From an uncultured Bradyrhizobium sp. (GTDB lineage: Bacteria > Pseudomonadota > Alphaproteobacteria > Rhizobiales > Xanthobacteraceae), in the NCBI RefSeq assembly GCF_947648125.1, contig NZ_CANSMR010000006.1, positions 186,001 to 250,000 of the forward strand: DNA of 64,000 nucleotides. Direction: 5' to 3'. Under the pieces are notes generated by a model. The model had not been told where the DNA came from. It was given only the letters and a program-made list of their open reading frames with translations, and made no database searches. Position numbers and translations under genes: made by a program. This document shows positions 34,267 through 42,412 of the stretch, piece after piece. Every line of letters starts with the position of its first letter. The first letter of the stretch is position 1.

Positions 34267-35508
34267 ATGAAGGCGATTATCGTCGGAGGCGGAATCGGAG
34301 GCCTCACCACTGCGCTGATGCTGCGCTCGCGCGGTATCAGTTGCGAGCTGTACGAGCAATCGGAGACGATTCGCGAGCTCGGCGTCGGCATCAACACATT
34401 GCCGCATGCGATCCGCGAGCTGGCGGGGCTTGGCTTGCTCGACAAGCTCGACGAGGTCGCGATCCGCACCTATGAGCTGTTCTATCTGACGCGGCACGGC
34501 CAGCAGGTCTGGCACGAGAAGCGCGGGCTCGATGCCGGCCACGACGTGCCGCAATTCTCTGTTCATCGCGGCCGCCTGCAGGGCGTGATCCATCAGGCCG
34601 TGATCGACCGGCTTGGCGCCGATGCAATCCGCACCGGCTGCCGGCTCGGCTCCTTCACGCAGGACGAGGGCGGCGTCTCCGCGTATTTCTTCGATCGCAG
34701 CGGCAGCCATGTGCACACCGCGCGCGGCGATATCCTGATCGGCGCCGACGGCATTCACTCCAAGGTGCGGCAGACGTTGTTTCCGGATGAGGGCGGGCCG
34801 TGCTGGAACGGGCTGATGCTGTGGCGCGGCGCCACCGACTGGCCGGCCTTCCTGACCGGACGTTCGATGATCATCGCCGGCGGGTTGAACGCCAAGGCCG
34901 TGATCTATCCGATCGCGCCGGGATCGAGCCCGGCGAGCCGCCTCACCAATTGGGCGGTACTGGTGCGGATCGGCGACGGCTCCGCGCCGCCGCCGCGCCG
35001 CGAGGGCTGGTCCAATCTCGGCCGGCGCGACGAGATGATGCCCTACGTCACCAGCTTCACGATCCCGCAGGTCGACTTCGCCGGCCTGATCAACGCGACG
35101 CCGGAGTTCTGGGAGTATCCGTGCTGTGATCGCGATCCGCTGCCCTATTGGTCGAGTGGCCGCGTCACGCTGCTCGGCGACGCCGCGCATCCGATGTATC
35201 CAGTCGGCTCGAACGGCGCGTCGCAGGCCATTCTCGATGCGCGCTGCCTCGCCGACATGCTGGCGCGATCGGAGCATCCGCGCCAGGCGCTGGCCGGCTA
35301 TGAGCGGCAGCGGCTGCCGATGACCGCCGACATCGTCGCCTCCAACCGCCGCGGCGGGCCGGAGGGCGTGATCGACGCCGTCGAGCAGCTCGCGCCGCAG
35401 GGCTTTACCGACGTCGACACGATCCTCAACTACGAGGCGCGCGAGGCGATCGTGCGTGGTTATGCCGCCAAGGCCGGCTTCGCCGCGCGCGTGGTGGCGC
35501 GGCAGTAA
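34267..35508 (+). CDS. FAD-dependent aromatic monooxygenase (PhzS-like)
   Basis: 413 residues. The N-terminal FAD motif is VGGGIGGLTTALMLRSRG, followed by RELGVGINTLPHAIREL. DG-type motif DILIGADGIHSKVR and GDAAHPMYPVGSNGASQAIL complete a class A hydroxylase. The split substrate region suits hydroxylation of a carboxylated aromatic ring. It has its own start after repeat F and no obvious copy of the MarR operator, so it may be a separate unit. Confidence 0.88.
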   Translation: MKAIIVGGGIGGLTTALMLRSRGISCELYEQSETIRELGVGINTLPHAIRELAGLGLLDKLDEVAIRTYELFYLTRHGQQVWHEKRGLDAGHDVPQFSVHRGRLQGVIHQAVIDRLGADAIRTGCRLGSFTQDEGGVSAYFFDRSGSHVHTARGDILIGADGIHSKVRQTLFPDEGGPCWNGLMLWRGATDWPAFLTGRSMIIAGGLNAKAVIYPIAPGSSPASRLTNWAVLVRIGDGSAPPPRREGWSNLGRRDEMMPYVTSFTIPQVDFAGLINATPEFWEYPCCDRDPLPYWSSGRVTLLGDAAHPMYPVGSNGASQAILDARCLADMLARSEHPRQALAGYERQRLPMTADIVASNRRGGPEGVIDAVEQLAPQGFTDVDTILNYEAREAIVRGYAAKAGFAARVVARQ

Positions 35509-35549
35509 GTCCTTGAAGAAGGAGACGCCCGGCCGGCCATCTCCACATT

Positions 35550-35633
35550 GTCATTGCGAGGAGCGAAGCGACGAAGCAATCCATCGTTCCGCGATCGCTG
35601 AACCATGGATTGCTTCGCTTCGCTCGCAATGAC
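35550..35633. repeat. Dispersed palindromic repeat (family A, copy 2)
   Basis: GTCATTGCGAG and CTCGCAATGAC arms with GCGACGAAGCAATCCA and TGGATTGCTTCGC inside. Same family as 6317-6437 but without the internal insertion. Confidence 0.85.
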
Positions 35634-35642
35634 GGAGGAATC

Positions 35643-36095
35643 CTACGCCGGGGGCGGCGGCAGGAAGTGGATGTTGTGCTCGGCGGCGAGCCGCACCACG
35701 TCGTCCGGGTTCTGCTCCTTCATGTTGTGGATCGCCCAGAACAGGTCATACAGCCTGCGCGTCGGCGACACCCAGAACAGCGTCTTGGCCAACTGCTGCG
35801 ACTTGTTGAAGATGCCGTGCGGCTTGCCGGCCGGCAGGCGCACCAGATCGCCTGGCGTGGCGGATTCATCGGCGCCGTCGAGCATGAAGTCGAGCTTGCC
35901 CTCGAGGATGTAGAGATACTCGTCCTGATCGGGATGGATGTGCGGCGGAACGAAAGTACCCGGCGGGAAGGTGGCGTGCCAGGAGAAGGAGTGCTCGGTG
36001 CGGCTCTTCGGCACATAGGTCTGGCCGAGGATGCTCCAGGAAATGCCCTGGATGCCCTCATTGGCGCGGGTGATGCCGGCGATCTCGTCTTTCAT
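35643..36095 (-). CDS. Cupin-domain protein
   Basis: 150 residues from the ATG at 36095. Cupin motif 1 lies in PPHIHPDQDEYLYILEGKLD and motif 2 in GDLVRLPAGKPHGIFN, giving a single-domain metal-binding cupin. Possibly a dioxygenase, isomerase or sensory protein of the aromatic region. Convergent with the FAD monooxygenase. The longer upstream start is disfavoured because it lies away from GAGGAAC. Confidence 0.85.
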   Translation of the reverse strand: MKDEIAGITRANEGIQGISWSILGQTYVPKSRTEHSFSWHATFPPGTFVPPHIHPDQDEYLYILEGKLDFMLDGADESATPGDLVRLPAGKPHGIFNKSQQLAKTLFWVSPTRRLYDLFWAIHNMKEQNPDDVVRLAAEHNIHFLPPPPA

Positions 36096-36125
36096 GTTTG
36101 TAGTTCCTCGATGTTTCAATTTTGC

Positions 36126-36169
36126 GCGTTTTCTTCACGCGAACCGGTGTCCACTTCGCTTGAAAACGC
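36126..36169. repeat. Short dispersed repeat (family B, copy 2)
   Basis: GCGTTTTC and GAAAACGC arms with ACGCGAACCGGTGTCCAC between them; see 14590-14635 for copy 1. Confidence 0.8.
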
Positions 36170-36177
36170 TTTGTGAG

Positions 36178-37344
36178 CTACTTGGCCGCGCAGTCCTTGG
36201 CGTAGCGATCGCCATAATTCGAAAAGACCTTTTCGACGATCTCGGTCTGGAATTTGCCGTCCGGCCGCTTCGCGACCTTGGTGAGGTAGAAATCCTGGAT
36301 CGGATAGCCGTTGTTGTTGAACTTGAAGTTACCGCGCAGCGAGGTGAAGTCGGCCTTCCTCAGCGCCGCCGCGACGGCGTCCTTGTTGGAGAGATCGCCC
36401 TTCACGGCCTTGACCGCGCTGTCGATCAACAGCGCTGCGTCATAGGCCTGCATGGCGTAGGTGCCGGGCACGCCCTTGTAGGCCGCCTCATAGGCCGCGA
36501 CGAACTTCTTGCTCTGGGGATTGTCGAGATCAGGCGCCCAGTTCGCACCGCCGAACATGCCGACCGCTGCGTCCTGCTGTGCGGGCAGGGTGGATTCGTC
36601 GACGGTGAAGGCGGAGAGCACCGGCACGGTCGCGCCGGCCTGCTTGTACTGCTTCACGAGGTTGACGCCCATGCCGCCGGGCATGAAGGTGAACAGCGCG
36701 TCCGGCTTCAGCGAGGCGATCTTGGAGAGCTCGGGCTGGAAATCGAGCGTGTTCAGCGGCGTGTAGGATTCCTCGACGATCTCGCCTTTGTAGTCGAGCT
36801 TGAAACCGGCGACGGAATCGCGGCCGGCCTGATAGTTCGGCACCAGCAAATAGACCCGCTTGTAGCCGCGGTCCTGCGCCACCTTGCCGAGAACCTCGTG
36901 CACCTGGTCGTTCTGGTACGACGTCACGTAGAAGAACGGGTTGCACTCCTTGCCGGCGTAGCTGGAGGGGCCGGCATTCGGGCTGATCAGGAAGGTCTTG
37001 CTGTCGGTGACCGGGCGGTGGATCGCCTGCAGGATGTTGGAGAAGATCGGGCCGACCACGAAGTCGACCTTGTCGCGCTCGAGCAGGCCGCGCACCTTGA
37101 CCACAGCACCGTCGGGCTTGAGTTCGTCGTCGGCGTTGACGATCTCGACCTCGCGACCGGCCATCTTGCCGCCGAGGTCCTTGATCGCGAGCGCAAAGCC
37201 GTCGCGGACCTGCTGGCCGAGCGCCGCAGCCGGGCCGGAGGTCGTCACCAGCACGCCGATCTTGATCTTCTCCTGTGCGCTCGCCGGTGTCACCGCGATA
37301 CCCAGCAGCGCCGCCAACCCCATGAGCTTCGTCACTTGTTTCAT
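36178..37344 (-). CDS. ABC transporter substrate-binding protein, branched-chain/aromatic type
   Basis: 388 residues. Signal peptide MKQVTKLMGLAALLGIAVT (cleavage after ASA), then Peripla_BP_6 opening KIKIGVLVTTSGPAAALGQQ and the characteristic KVDFVVGPIFSNIL. Distinct from the two related proteins at 17580 and 62230. Divergent from the MarR gene with two MarR-like sites in between, so it is probably the binding protein for the aromatic substrate or a related acid. No permease/ATPase in the window. Confidence 0.88.
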   Translation of the reverse strand: MKQVTKLMGLAALLGIAVTPASAQEKIKIGVLVTTSGPAAALGQQVRDGFALAIKDLGGKMAGREVEIVNADDELKPDGAVVKVRGLLERDKVDFVVGPIFSNILQAIHRPVTDSKTFLISPNAGPSSYAGKECNPFFYVTSYQNDQVHEVLGKVAQDRGYKRVYLLVPNYQAGRDSVAGFKLDYKGEIVEESYTPLNTLDFQPELSKIASLKPDALFTFMPGGMGVNLVKQYKQAGATVPVLSAFTVDESTLPAQQDAAVGMFGGANWAPDLDNPQSKKFVAAYEAAYKGVPGTYAMQAYDAALLIDSAVKAVKGDLSNKDAVAAALRKADFTSLRGNFKFNNNGYPIQDFYLTKVAKRPDGKFQTEIVEKVFSNYGDRYAKDCAAK

Positions 37345-37494
37345 GTCTCTCCCTCAACCACAGGCTTGATGTTTCGGCTTCAGCCCGTTTGGCCTCAGCT
37401 TAGTCCGACGCGCGCGACCGCTGCAAGCGATGTGGCATTTGCGTGAGGGCAAACGCCGCGCATCATACAGGTGCTGCACATGCAAGCGCCGCGC

Positions 37495-37520
37495 CAATTG
37501 CTTGAAGTTTAAAGAAATTG
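37495..37520. promoter_or_regulatory. MarR-type site 1
   Basis: CAATTGCTTG...AAGAAATTG arms around AAGTTTAAA give a 26-bp imperfect palindrome between the ABC binding protein and the MarR gene. It shares the core AAGTxTAAA with the operators at 29482 and 39001. Confidence 0.6.
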
Positions 37521-37577
37521 CAGGATCGGCCGGGCATGTCGGGCAGGATTCGCAATTGTCCTTGCGGCGCAGCGCGA

Positions 37578-37599
37578 ATTGCTTGAAGCTCAAAGCAAT
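37578..37599. promoter_or_regulatory. MarR-type site 2
   Basis: ATTGCTT and AAGCAAT form perfect 7-bp arms around GAAGCTCA. It lies 39 bp before the MarR start codon and resembles site 1. Candidate for MarR autoregulation. Confidence 0.6.
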
Positions 37600-37638
37600 C
37601 GGTCCGACCGAAACCCGGCGCGGAGGCACGATCGCCGC

Positions 37639-38133
37639 ATGAACCTCGATTCCGAAACCAAAGCCGTCGAACTGCCCGACGATCATGGCACCGAGCTCAG
37701 GCTGTGGCTGCGTCTCTTGACCTGCACCACGCTGATCGAAGGCGAGGTGCGCAGCCAGCTGCGTGAGAAGTTCGACGTCACCCTGCCGCGCTTCGACCTG
37801 ATGGCCCAGCTCGACAAGGTGTCCGACGGCATGACGCTGTCGGACCTGTCGAAGCGGATGATGGTGTCGAACGGCAACGTCACCGGGCTGGTCGAGCGGC
37901 TGGTCGAGTCCGGCCATCTCGATCGCCGCACCTCGGAGACCGACCGCCGCGTACAGTTCATCCGGCTGACCAAGCTCGGCCGCGCCGAGTTCCGCAAGAT
38001 GGCGGCCGAGCACGAGAAATGGATCGCCGATATCTTCGGTGACCTGTCGCCGAAGGATATCCGCGAACTGATGCGGCTGCTCGCCAAGGCCAAGGGTTCG
38101 GCCCAGCGCTCCGCCAAGGCGAGGACCGCTTGA
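37639..38133 (+). CDS. MarR-family regulator
   Basis: 164 residues with the winged helix LSDLSKRMMVSNGNVTGLVE, then RLVESGHLDRRTSETDRR. Typical ligands of this branch are aromatic acids or their CoA esters, which release the dimer from DNA. The palindromes at 37495, 37578, 29482 and 39001 are its proposed sites. The stop is 3 bp before the GTG start of the next gene. Confidence 0.88.
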   Translation: MNLDSETKAVELPDDHGTELRLWLRLLTCTTLIEGEVRSQLREKFDVTLPRFDLMAQLDKVSDGMTLSDLSKRMMVSNGNVTGLVERLVESGHLDRRTSETDRRVQFIRLTKLGRAEFRKMAAEHEKWIADIFGDLSPKDIRELMRLLAKAKGSAQRSAKARTA

Positions 38134-38136
38134 GCC

Positions 38137-38952
38137 GTGAGCGAGATAGATTACGAGGTCGAATACAACAACCGGGCACGGGTGCCGGAAAACCCGGCGC
38201 TGATGGCCGGCTGGGCGAGGGATTCCGCGGCCTATCGCGAGCAGCATCCGCCGCGTCGCCTGATCTATGGACCGGGCAGCCGCAACGTCATCGATCTCTT
38301 TGAGGGTAACAGCGACGGGCCGCTCGTTGTCTTCATCCATGGCGGCTATTGGCAGGCGCTCGACGGCTCGTCGTCGAGCCACTGTGCGCGGGGCCTCAAC
38401 GGCCACGGCATCAGCGTCGCGGTGCCGAGCTACGACCTCTGCCCCAACGTCACGGTCGGCGACATCATCGTCGAAATGCGCGCGGCGTCACGCGAACTGG
38501 CGAAGCTCGGCCGGCCGCTGGTCATGTCGGGACACTCCGCAGGCGGGCATCTTGCCGCATGCATGCTCGCGACCGATTGGCCGGCCTACGATGCGTCGCT
38601 GCCGACGAATCTGGTCAGGGCTGCTTACGCGATCTCAGGCCTGTTCGAGCTCGAGCCGTTGGTCGGCACCTCCATCAACAAGGCGCTTGGCCTTGACCGC
38701 GACGCAGCAAGGGCGGCGAGCCCGCTGCTCTGGAAAGCGCCCGCAGGCGCGACGCTCGATGCGGTGGTCGGCGGCAATGAAAGCGCCGAATATCACCGGC
38801 AGAGCCGGACCATCGCCGATGTCTGGGGCAAAGCGGGCGTGGCGACGCGGTTCGGCACCGTGCCCAATGCCAATCATTTCACCGCGATCGCACCGCTTGC
38901 CGACCCGGACTCGGCGATGGTCGCGCGGCTGAAGCAGCTCACGCAGATCTGA
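38137..38952 (+). CDS. Alpha/beta hydrolase, kynurenine formamidase-like
   Basis: 271 residues from a GTG at 38137. The motif VFIHGGYWQALDGSSS, and the nucleophile elbow MSGHSAGGHLAAC, match the alpha/beta-type arylformamidase family, which hydrolyses N-formylkynurenine or related amides. The acid/His region near HFTAIAPL is visible. Co-transcribed with MarR. The kynurenine branch would supply 2-aminobenzoate to the ligase below. It may instead be another amidase/esterase. Confidence 0.8.
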   Translation: MSEIDYEVEYNNRARVPENPALMAGWARDSAAYREQHPPRRLIYGPGSRNVIDLFEGNSDGPLVVFIHGGYWQALDGSSSSHCARGLNGHGISVAVPSYDLCPNVTVGDIIVEMRAASRELAKLGRPLVMSGHSAGGHLAACMLATDWPAYDASLPTNLVRAAYAISGLFELEPLVGTSINKALGLDRDAARAASPLLWKAPAGATLDAVVGGNESAEYHRQSRTIADVWGKAGVATRFGTVPNANHFTAIAPLADPDSAMVARLKQLTQI

Positions 38953-38991
38953 GGTTTGCAGGACCGCGCCATTTCCACGCGATTTCCACCC

Positions 38992-39022
38992 TTGCGCCAA
39001 ATTATTTTAAGTATAAAATGAT
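38992..39022 (+). promoter_or_regulatory. Second MarR-type operator, upstream of the CoA ligase
   Basis: The 22 bp at 39001-39022 repeat the 29482 operator with one mismatch: ATTATTTTA, AGTA, TAAAATGAT. TTGCGC at 38992 can act as -35. Located 90 bp before the ligase start. Confidence 0.75.
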
Positions 39023-39111
39023 TGGCGATTGGAACGCTGCCGGGCGTCCTCGATACTGGTCTTCTCGATGTTGATCTTGGCCTTTCTGGATGGAAAGCGA
39101 GGGGCAATCGA

Positions 39112-40755
39112 ATGTCAGGTGAACTTCCCGGGCTCGGCCCATCCGGGCATGTCGACGATTTCGCGCGGCGCAACCTGCCGCCGTTGGCGCAGTGGCCGCA
39201 GCTGCTGCTCGACCGGCCCGAATTCAGCTATCCCGATTATCTCAACGCCGCGGTCGAACTGACCGACCGCATCGTCGAGCAGGGCATGGGCGATCGCATC
39301 GCGCTGATCGGGAACGGCCGCCAGCGCACCTACAAGGAGTTGACCGACTGGTCGAACCGCCTGGCGCATGCGCTGGTGGAGAATTACGGTGTCAAGCCCG
39401 GCAATCGGGTCCTGATCCGCTCGGGCAACAATCCGGCGCTGGTCGCGGCCTGGCTCGCGGCGACCAAGGCCGGCGCTGTCGTCGTCAACACCATGCCGAT
39501 GCTGCGCGCCGGCGAGCTGGCCAAGATCGTCGACAAGGCCGAGATTGCGCTGGCGCTGACCGACAGCCGTATCGCGGATGAGCTGGTGGCCTGCGCCAAG
39601 ACCAGCAAATTCCTCAAGCAGGTGGTCAATTTCGACGGCACGCAAAACCACGATGCCGAGCTCGACCGGATCGCGCTGAACAAGCCGGTCAAGTTCGATG
39701 CGGTGAAGACCGGCCGCGACGACGTTGCGCTGCTCGGCTTCACGTCGGGCACGACAGGCGAACCCAAGGCGACGATGCACTTTCACCGCGACCTCCTGAT
39801 CGTGGCGGACGGCTATGCCAGGGAGGTGCTCAAGGTGACGCCGGACGACGTGTTCGTCGGCTCGCCGCCGCTCGCGTTTACATTCGGCCTTGGCGGGCTC
39901 GCGATCTTCCCGCTGCGCTTCGGCGCCACCGCGACGTTGCTTGAGAATGCGGCGCCGAGCGAGATGATCCGGATCATCGAGACCTACAGGGCGACGATCT
40001 GCTTCACGGCGCCGACCGCCTATCGGGCGATGATGGCCGCGATGGACAACGGCGCCGATCTGTCGTCGCTGCGGCTCGCGGTCTCGGCCGGCGAGACGCT
40101 GCCGGCGCCGGTGTTCGAGAGCTGGACGAAGAGGACCGGTAAGCCGATCCTCGACGGCATCGGCAGCACCGAGCTGCTGCACATCTTCATCACGAACCGC
40201 ACCGGCAGCGCCGTCGCCGGAACTACGGGCACGCCCGTCACCGGCTACGAGGCGAAGATCGTCGACGAAGACATGAACGAATTGCCGCCGGGCCAGGTCG
40301 GCAAGCTGGCGGTTCGCGGCCCAACCGGCTGCCGTTATCTCGCCGACTCCCGGCAGACCAAATATGTCCGCGACGGCTGGAACATCACGGGCGATGCCTT
40401 CGTCAGCGATGAGAATGGCCGGCTGTCATTCGTGGCGCGCGCCGACGACATGATCATTTCCGCGGGCTACAACATCGCCGGTCCCGAGGTCGAGGCGGCG
40501 CTGCTCGGGCATCCCGATGTCGCGGAATGCGCGGTGATCGGCGCACCCGACGAGGAGCGGGGGCAGATCGTCTCGGCCTTCATCGTGCTGAAGCAGGGCG
40601 CGCGCAACGACGATGGCGAGGTCAAGGCGTTGCAGGATCACGTCAAGGCGACGATCGCGCCGTACAAATACCCCCGCGCGATCGCTTTTGTCGAAGCGCT
40701 GCCGAAGACCCAGACCGGGAAGATCCAGCGCTTCAAGCTGCGCGAGGCAAGTTAG
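39112..40755 (+). CDS. Benzoate/2-aminobenzoate-CoA ligase-family enzyme
   Basis: 547 residues of the AMP-forming ANL family. The AMP motif is GFTSGTTGEPKATMHF, followed by DGWNITGDAF and, at the C-terminus, KTQTGKIQRFK with the catalytic Lys. The opening matches the benzoate-CoA and 2-aminobenzoate-CoA ligase branch. Makes the acyl-CoA ester used by the fused monooxygenase at 29617. The start at 39112 is preceded by GAGGGG. A GC-rich hairpin follows at 40760. Confidence 0.87.
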   Translation: MSGELPGLGPSGHVDDFARRNLPPLAQWPQLLLDRPEFSYPDYLNAAVELTDRIVEQGMGDRIALIGNGRQRTYKELTDWSNRLAHALVENYGVKPGNRVLIRSGNNPALVAAWLAATKAGAVVVNTMPMLRAGELAKIVDKAEIALALTDSRIADELVACAKTSKFLKQVVNFDGTQNHDAELDRIALNKPVKFDAVKTGRDDVALLGFTSGTTGEPKATMHFHRDLLIVADGYAREVLKVTPDDVFVGSPPLAFTFGLGGLAIFPLRFGATATLLENAAPSEMIRIIETYRATICFTAPTAYRAMMAAMDNGADLSSLRLAVSAGETLPAPVFESWTKRTGKPILDGIGSTELLHIFITNRTGSAVAGTTGTPVTGYEAKIVDEDMNELPPGQVGKLAVRGPTGCRYLADSRQTKYVRDGWNITGDAFVSDENGRLSFVARADDMIISAGYNIAGPEVEAALLGHPDVAECAVIGAPDEERGQIVSAFIVLKQGARNDDGEVKALQDHVKATIAPYKYPRAIAFVEALPKTQTGKIQRFKLREAS

Positions 40756-40759
40756 GGGA

Positions 40760-40784
40760 GGGCGACGGCCTGCGGCCGCCGCCC
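40760..40784. terminator. GC-rich hairpin between convergent genes
   Basis: GGGCGACGGCC and GGCCGCCGCCC pair with one mismatch around TGC. It lies 4 bp after the ligase stop and 6 bp before the MFS stop. No U-run is present, so it is a weak terminator candidate. Confidence 0.45.
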
Positions 40785-40790
40785 GAGAGA

Positions 40791-42404
40791 TCAATGCGCT
40801 GCGCCGCCGCCGGCGACATTCTTCGGCTTGCCGGTCAGCACGATCGCGATCGCGGCAAGCACCAGCACCACGCCGATCACCGCGAAAGCATCACTGAAGC
40901 CGAGCACCAGCGCCTGGCGCTTCACAATGTTGCCGATCGCCACGATCGCCTGGTTGTGTGCGGTTGCGGGGTCCGAGATGCCGTGGCTGAGGAAGTAGTT
41001 GGTGACCTCGGCGATCCGGGTACGCACTTCCTCGCGGCCCAGATGCACGGACTGGCCGATGATGTTGGAGTGGAACTGCTCGCGCTTGGTGACGATGGTG
41101 CTGAGCAACGCGGTGCCGATCGCGCCGCCGAGGTTACGCATCATGTTGGAGATGCCGGAGGCCGCCGGCGCATCCTGCGGCGCAACGCTGCCGAGGCTGA
41201 CGGCTGACAGCGGTGCCAGCATGATCGCCTGGCCGACCGCACGGACGATATTCGGGACGAAGAACTGGTCGCCGGAGTAATCGAGCGACATCTGTATGTT
41301 CATGAAGGATGAGACCGCGAACAGGATCATGCCGGTGAAGGCGATGAAGCGCGCGTCGAAGCGCTGCATCAGCTTCGGTACCAGCGGGATCAGGATCAGC
41401 TGCGGCAGGCCGGTCCAGGCCAGCACCTGGCCGATCTGCTCGGCATTGTAGCGCTGCACCTGGCCGAGATAGGCCGGCAGCAGGTAGACCGAACCGAACA
41501 GCGCGAAGCCGACGAACACCGCCGAGATGGTGCCGAAGCCGAAGCTCCGTTGGGTCAGGAGGCGCAGCCGGAGCAACGGTTTCTCGACCACGAGCTCGAT
41601 CCAGACGAACAGGGTCAGGCTGACGACGGCGATCACCGCAAGCTTGACGATGAAGGGCGAGCCGAACCAGTCGTCCTTGTTGCCCTCCTCGAGCACAGCC
41701 TGCAGCGACGCGAGGCCAATCGCCATCGTGATGATGCCGAGCCAGTCGCCCTCGCGCAGCAGATGCAGCTGCATCGGCTGACGTTCCAGCGTGAGATAGA
41801 GGGTGACGACCATGACGGCGGTCGGAACCACGTTGACGAAGAAGATGGTCTGCCAGCCGTAATTCTCGGTCAGGTAGCCGCCGATGGTCGGGCCGATCGC
41901 CGGGGCAAACGTCACGGCGAGCGCGAACATCGCAAGGCCGATCGGCTGTTGCACCTTCGGCAGCTTGGTGAAGACAAGCGTGAAGGCCATCGGGATCAGC
42001 ACGCCGCCGAAGAAGCCCTGCAGGCCGCGCATCGCGATCATCGAGGGCAGGTCGTGGGTGAAGGCACAGGCGACCGAGAAGATCGCAAACAGGGTGGCGA
42101 AGCCAATGATGATCTTGCGGAACGAGAACACCCGGCTGAGAAAGTCGGTCAGCGGGATCACCACGATCTCGCCGATCAGGTAGGACGTCGAGATCCAGGA
42201 GCCGTTGTCGACGCCGGTGCCGATGCCGCCCTCGATGTTGAGCAGCGAGGCGTTGGTGATCTGGATGTTGAGGATCGCCATGAAGGCGCCGATCATCGCG
42301 GCGACGATGGAGATCCAGACGGCCATGCTGGCGCGGTTGGGGTCGACTGCTGCGGCTACCGCGCGGGGCGCAGCAGCCGGGGAAGAGAGCGCGAGGTCGG
42401 ACAT
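40791..42404 (-). CDS. DHA2-family MFS drug efflux pump (EmrB-like)
   Basis: 537 residues with about fourteen hydrophobic segments. DHA2 signatures include WISTSYLIGEIVVIPLTDFL and RGLQGFFGGVLIPMAFTLVF. Together with the downstream-coded EmrA-like adaptor (8 bp gap, same operon, adaptor first) it forms a tripartite-type pump exporting hydrophobic drugs or toxins through an outer-membrane channel encoded elsewhere. Confidence 0.92.
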   Translation of the reverse strand: MSDLALSSPAAAPRAVAAAVDPNRASMAVWISIVAAMIGAFMAILNIQITNASLLNIEGGIGTGVDNGSWISTSYLIGEIVVIPLTDFLSRVFSFRKIIIGFATLFAIFSVACAFTHDLPSMIAMRGLQGFFGGVLIPMAFTLVFTKLPKVQQPIGLAMFALAVTFAPAIGPTIGGYLTENYGWQTIFFVNVVPTAVMVVTLYLTLERQPMQLHLLREGDWLGIITMAIGLASLQAVLEEGNKDDWFGSPFIVKLAVIAVVSLTLFVWIELVVEKPLLRLRLLTQRSFGFGTISAVFVGFALFGSVYLLPAYLGQVQRYNAEQIGQVLAWTGLPQLILIPLVPKLMQRFDARFIAFTGMILFAVSSFMNIQMSLDYSGDQFFVPNIVRAVGQAIMLAPLSAVSLGSVAPQDAPAASGISNMMRNLGGAIGTALLSTIVTKREQFHSNIIGQSVHLGREEVRTRIAEVTNYFLSHGISDPATAHNQAIVAIGNIVKRQALVLGFSDAFAVIGVVLVLAAIAIVLTGKPKNVAGGGAAH

Positions 42405-42412
42405 GACATCAC

